Assembly (NCBI GenBank): GCA_016987375.1
Contig: PJRA01000485.1
Span: 505,429 to 569,428 of the forward strand
DNA: 64,000 nt
DNA from: Brachionus koreanus
Lineage: Eukaryota; Rotifera; Eurotatoria; Ploima; Brachionidae
Reading direction: 5' to 3'
Shown here piece by piece: positions 58,518-64,000 of this stretch (the stretch's first letter is position 1; every line of letters starts with the position of its first letter). Below the pieces are notes generated by a model. It did no database searches. It was not told where the DNA came from and saw nothing but the letters and a program-made list of their open reading frames with translations. The translations under genes were made by a program, and so were the position numbers.

Positions 58518-59454
58518 ATTCTTTATTCAAAATCGAAAATTTATAATAGTGATGAATTAAAATGCAATAATATTATTCCAAAATTGAAAAGCTTTTCGGT
58601 TAAGTCTAAAAATAAAAAGGACTTTTTTTCTTTTTTCCTAATAAATAATGATTCTGATGAATTCAAAATATTTAATTTCAATGTATAATGAATTCAGATG
58701 ACTCTAATTTATTTTTTTTTAATTTGAAAGCTATTCAGTTAGGTCCAAAAATCAAAAAATAATTTTATCGCTTTTCTAACCAAATAGTGATGCTTTTGAA
58801 TTCTAAATTGATATTTGGAATGTATAAGGAATGCAGATAACGCTAAAGTTTTTTTTAAGTTCGAAAGCTATTCTTTTAAGTCTAAAAATCAAAAAATAAT
58901 TTTTACTTTTTTCCTACTAAAAGATGATGCAAATCTATTCTAAAAAGGGAATTTGAATGAATATTGAATTCAAATAACGTTAATTTTATCTTTTAAATTC
59001 GAAAACTTTTCAGTTATGTTCAAAAATCAAAAAATAATTTTAACATTTTTCTAACAAAATAACGATCATTTTAAATTCTAAATATATTTTTTGTATGTAT
59101 AATAAATATAGATAAAGCTTATTAAAATTTTAAACTAAAAAGATTTTTAGTTAATTCCAAAAATCAAAAAATAATTTTTTCGTTTTTCATTCTAAATAAT
59201 TATGCTGTTGAATTTTAAATAGGTAATTTGTATATATAAAGAATTCAGATAAATCTAATATTATGTTTTAAAGTTAAAAGCTCTTCATTTATATATAAAG
59301 AAAAAATAATTTTATTGCATTTCTAGATAGAAAATTTGTTTTTCCTATTAAATAATGATTTTTGAATTCTAAATATATCTTTTGAATGTATAAGGAATTC
59401 AGATAACGCTAATATCTTTTAAATTCGGAAGCTATTTAGTAAAGTCAAAGAAAA
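58518..59454 (-). repeat. Satellite array, reverse orientation
   Basis: Monomers of the same satellite read on the minus strand (GAAAGCTATTCAGTTAGGTC, CGCTTTTCTAACCAAATAGT). The array follows directly from inverted module C, as expected if array and module were inverted together. Orientation switches to forward at about 59455. Confidence 0.75.
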
Positions 59455-62400
59455 AATTACAGTTATCTGAATTCATTATACATTCCAATTATCTATTTAA
59501 AATTGATTAGCGTTAGTAGGAATAACGAATAAGTTTTCTTAATTCATTATACATTCAAATTATCTATTTAGAATTCAAAAGCATCACTATTTGGTTAGAA
59601 AAGAGATAAAATTTTTTTGGATTTTTGGACACAACTGAATAGTCTTCGAATTTAAATAATAAAATTAGAGTATCTGAATTCATTATACATTCGAATTATC
59701 TATTTAAAATTGATTAGCGTTAGTAGGAATAACGAATAAGTTTTCTTAATTCATTATACATTCAAATTATCTATTTAGAATTCAAAAGCATCAATATTTG
59801 GTTAGAAAAGAGATAAAATTTTTTTTTGATTTTTGGACATAAATGAATAGTTTTCGAAATTAAAAAATAAAATTAGAGTTTTCTGAATTCATTATATATT
59901 CAAATTATATATTTAGAATTCAACAGCATCACTATTTGGTTAGAAAAGAGATAAAATTTTTTTTTGATTTTTGGACACAACTGAATAGTCTTCGAATTTA
60001 AAAAATAAAATTAGAGTTTTTTTAATTCATTAAACATTCAAAAAATCTATTTAGAATTCAAAACCACCACTATTTGGTTAGAAAAGAGTTAAAATTTTTT
60101 TTTGATTTTATGACACAACTGAATAGTCTTCGAATTTTAATAATAAAATTAGAGTTATCTGAATTCATTATACATTCGATTATCTATTTAAAATTGATTA
60201 GCGTTAGTAGGAATAACGAATAAGTTTTCTGAATTCATTATACATTCAAAATATCTATTTAGAATTCAAAAGCATCTCTATTTGATTTGAAAAGAGATAA
60301 AATAATTTTTTTATTTTTGGACACAACTGAATAGTCTTCGAATTTAAATAATAAAATAAGAGTATCTGAATTCAGTATACATTCGAATTATCTATTTAAA
60401 ATTGATTAGTGTTAGTATGAATAACGAATAAGTTTTCTGAATTCATTAAACATTCAAAATATCTATTTAGAATTCAAAACCACCACTATTTGGTTAGAAA
60501 AGAGTTAAAATTTTTTTTTGATTTTAGGACACAACTGAATAGTCTTCGAATTTAAATAATAAAATTACAGTTATCTGAATTCATTATACATTCCAATTAT
60601 CTATTTAAAATTGATTAGTGTTAGTATGAATAACGAATAAGTTTTCTGAATTCATTAAACATTCAAAATATCTATTTAGATTTCAAAACCATCACTATTT
60701 GGTTAGAAAAGAGATAAAATTTTTTTTTGATTTTTGGACACAACTGAATAGTCTTCGAATTTAAAAAATAAAATTAGAGTTTTTTTAATTCATTATACAT
60801 TCAAAATATCTATTTAGAATTCAAAAGCATCACTATTTGATTTGAAAAGAGATAAAATAATTTTTTTATTTTTCGACACAACTGAATAGTCTTCGAATTT
60901 AAAAAATAAAATTAGAGTTTTTTTTAATTCATTAAACATTCGAATTATCTATTTAAAATTGATTAGCGTTAGTAGGAATAACGAATAAATTTTCTTAATT
61001 CATTATACATTCAAATTATCTATTTAGAATTCAAAAGCATCAATATTTGGTTAGAAAAGAGATAAAATTTTTTTTTGATTTTTGGACACAACTGAATAGT
61101 CTTCGAATTTAAAAAATAAAATTAGAGTTTATTTAATTCATTAAACATTCAAAAAATCTATTTAGAATTCAAAAGCATCAATATTTGGTTAGAAAAGAGA
61201 TAAAATTTTTTTTTGATTTTTGGACACAACTGAATAGTCTTCGAATTTAAAAAATAAAATTAGAGTTTTTTTAATTCATTATACATTCAAAATATCTATT
61301 TAGAATTCAAAAGCATCACTATTTGATTTGAAAAGAGATAAAATAATTTTTTTATTTTTGTACACAACTGAATAGTCTTCGAATTTAAATAATAAAATAA
61401 GAGTATCTGAATTCATTATATATTCGAATTATCTATTTAAAATTGATTAGTGTTAGTATGAATAACGAATAAGTTTTCTGAATTCATTAAACATTCAAAT
61501 TATCTATTTAGAATTCAAAAGCATCAATATTTGGTTAGAAAAGAGATAAAATTTTTTTTTGATTTTTGGACAAAACTGAATAGTCTTCGAATTTAAAAAA
61601 TAAAATTAGAGTTTTTTTAATTCATTAAACATTCAAAAAATCTATTTAGAATTCAAAACCACCACTATTTGGTTAGAAAAGAGTTAAAATTTTTTTTTGA
61701 TTTTTGGACACAACTGAATAGTCTTCGAATTTAAATAATAAAATTAGAGTATCTGAATTCATTATACATTCGAATTATCTATTTAAAATTGATTAGCGTT
61801 AGTAGGAATAACGAATAAGTTTTCTTAATTCATTATACATTCAAATTATCTATTTAGAATTCAAAAGCATCACTATTTGGTTAGAAAAGAGATAAAATTT
61901 TTTTTTGATTTTTGGACACAACTGAATAGTCTTCGAATTTAAAAAATAAAATTAGAGTTATCTGAATTCATTATACATTCGAATTATCTATTTAAAATTG
62001 ATTAGCGTTAGTAGGAATAACGAATAAGTTTTCTTAATTCATTATACATTCAAATTATCTATTTAGAATTCAAAAGCATCACTATTTGATTTGAAAAGAG
62101 ATAAAATAATTTTTTTATTTTTGGACATAAATGAATAGTTTTCGAAATTAAAAAATAAAATTAGAGTTTTCTGAATTCATTATATATTCAAATTATATAT
62201 TTAGAATTCAACAGCATCACTATTTGGTTATAAAAGAGATAAAATTATTTTTTGATTTTTGGATATAACTGAATAGTTTTCGAGTTTAAAAAATAAAATT
62301 AAGGTTTTCTGAATTCATTATATATTCAAATTATCTATTTAGAATTCAACAGCATCACATTCTGGTTAGAATAGAGATAAAATTATTTTTTGATTTTTGT

Positions 62401-64000
62401 ACTTATTTTTAAAGCTTTTTAATTTTAGAATAACATTAGCGTTATTTAAATGCTTTACAGATACAAATTTTCTATGTAGAATTCATAAGAATGATCAAAT
62501 GTTGCGAAAAACGATAAAATTATTGATAGATTTTTGGACATAACTGTATAGCTTTCGAATTTAAAAAAAATATTAGAGTTATCTGAATTACTTATACATA
62601 CAAATTATCTATTTAGAATTCAAAAGCATCACTATTTGGTTAAAAAAGAGATAAAATTATTTTTTGATTTTTGTACTTATTTTTAAAGCTTTTCAATTTT
62701 AGAATAACATTGGCTTGTTAAAATTCCTTACAGATACAAATTTTCTATGTGGAATTCATAAGAATGATCATATGTTGCGAAAAACGATAAAATTATTTAT
62801 AGATTTTTAGACCTAACTGTAGAACTTTACAATTTTAGAATAATATTAGCGTAATTTGAATGGATTATACTGTTTAGAATTCAACAGCGTAAATATTCGG
62901 TAAGAAAAGAGATGAAATTATTTTTTGATTTCTGGACTTAACTTTAAAAATTTTTAATTTTAGAATAACATTAGCGTCATTTAAATGCATTAGATACAAA
63001 TTTTCTATCATATTCATAAGATTGATCTTATGGTACGAAAAACGATAAAATTATTCATTGATTTTTGGACCTAACTGAACAGCTTTCGAATTTATAAAAA
63101 TAATTTTATCGTTATCTGAATTACTTATACATTCAAATTATCTATTTAAAATTCAATTGCATCACTATTTGGTTAGAAAAGAGATAAAATTATTTTTTTA
63201 TTTTTGGACATAAATGAATAGTTTTCGAACTTAAAAAATAAAATTAGAGTTATCTGAATTCCTTATACATTAAAATTATCTTTTTAGAATTCAACAGCAT
63301 CACTATTTGGTTAGAAAAGAGATAAAATTATTTTTTGATTTTTGTACTTAACTTTAAATCTTTTTAATTTTAGAATAACATTAGCGTCATTTAAATGCAT
63401 TACAGATTCAAATTTTCTTTGTAGAATTCATAAGAATGATCTTATGTTGCGAAAAACGATAAAATTATTGATAGATTTTTCGACCTAACAGAATAGCTTT
63501 CGAATTTTTAAAATAATATTATCGTTTTCTGAATTCTTTTTACATTCAAATTATCTATTTAGAATTCAACAGCATCACTTTTTGGTTAGAAAGGAGATAA
63601 AATTATTTTTTTATTTTTGGACATAAATAAATAGTTTTCTAACTTAAAAAATAAAATTAGAGTTTTCTGAATTCATTATATATTCAAATTATCTATCTAG
63701 AATTCATGAGAATGATCATATGGTAGGAATAACAAAATAAATTATTCATAGATTTTTGGACATAATTGAATAGCTTTCGAATTTATAAAATAATATTATC
63801 GTTTTCTGAATTCATTATACATTCAAATTATCTATTTAAAATTGAACAGCATCGCTATTTGGTTAGAAAAGAGATTAAGTTATTTTTTGATTTTTGTACT
63901 TGGCTTTAAAGCTTTTCAATTTAATAATAACGTTGGCGTCATTAAAATGCTTTACAGATACAAATTTTCTATGTAGAATTCATGAGAATGATCATATGGT
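59455..64000 (+). repeat. Main satellite array, forward orientation, runs off the window
   Basis: More than 4.5 kb of tandem monomers. Spacing between successive CACTATTTGGTTAGAAAAG blocks is either about 138 or about 206 bases; the longer form carries ~68 extra bases (GATTAGCGTTAGTAGGAATA, ACGAATAAGTTTTCT), itself a partial monomer. Most monomers hold two EcoRI sites (GAATTC). Monomers from 59500 to 62200 are very alike. Beyond 62400 an older, more diverse set with ATTCATAAGAATGATCATAT blocks appears. There is no coding capacity and the right edge is not seen. Confidence 0.9.

Noticed and set aside
59455..64000. CRISPR-like or other functional array
   Set aside because: Repeats are contiguous long monomers without unique spacers, and the genome is animal. 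This is satellite DNA.
1..64000. tRNA or rRNA genes
   Set aside because: I looked for cloverleaf-like, GC-richer segments and conserved rRNA strings and recognised none. A tRNAscan or Rfam search would be decisive.

Overview
This is nuclear DNA from an animal. The evidence is multi-exon genes with GT-AG introns mostly 45-65 bases long, and metazoan families: a DOCK guanine-nucleotide exchange factor, a Polycomb RING protein (PCGF), a Toll-like LRR-TIR receptor, ornithine decarboxylase and the queuine tRNA-ribosyltransferase subunit QTRT1. Base composition is extremely AT-rich. A small-genome, AT-rich invertebrate such as a monogonont rotifer would fit, but that placement is inference.

The left half (about 2-40 kb) is gene-bearing. 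In order: a single-exon membrane protein gene (2121-2795, +); a 20-exon gene on the minus strand (4155-16167) for a protein of about 1008 residues with two calponin-homology-like domains, a coiled coil and ankyrin repeats; a small heat-shock protein gene with three alpha-crystallin domains (13328-14795, +) nested in the 4-kb intron 6 of that gene; PCGF (16874-19280, -); ornithine decarboxylase (20809-22504, +); an apparently intronless Toll-like receptor (23074-25209, +); QTRT1 (27614-29125, -), head to head with a 21-exon DOCK gene (29316-37817, +); and two small uncertain membrane-protein genes near 39-40 kb. I rebuilt exons by eye from splice sites, reading-frame phase and family similarity. 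In the five main spliced genes every junction keeps the frame.

Introns and spacers carry decayed mobile elements: several 5'-truncated CR1/Jockey-like LINE 3' ends with short tandem tails, a Tc1/mariner relic in a DOCK intron, and several foldback or MITE-like elements, one of them inserted in a LINE relic.

From about 41 kb to the right edge no intact gene was seen. First come decayed coding fragments (41-43.3 kb). Then comes a 3.5-4.6-kb repeat module present three times, two direct (44609 and 50629) and one inverted (ending at 58517). Each module holds a stop-ridden LINE ORF1/endonuclease piece, two nonautonomous TIR elements and a small conserved reading frame. The modules alternate with an EcoRI-site-rich satellite. 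That satellite flips orientation near 59455 and then continues past the window edge, with monomers spaced about 138 or 206 bases apart.
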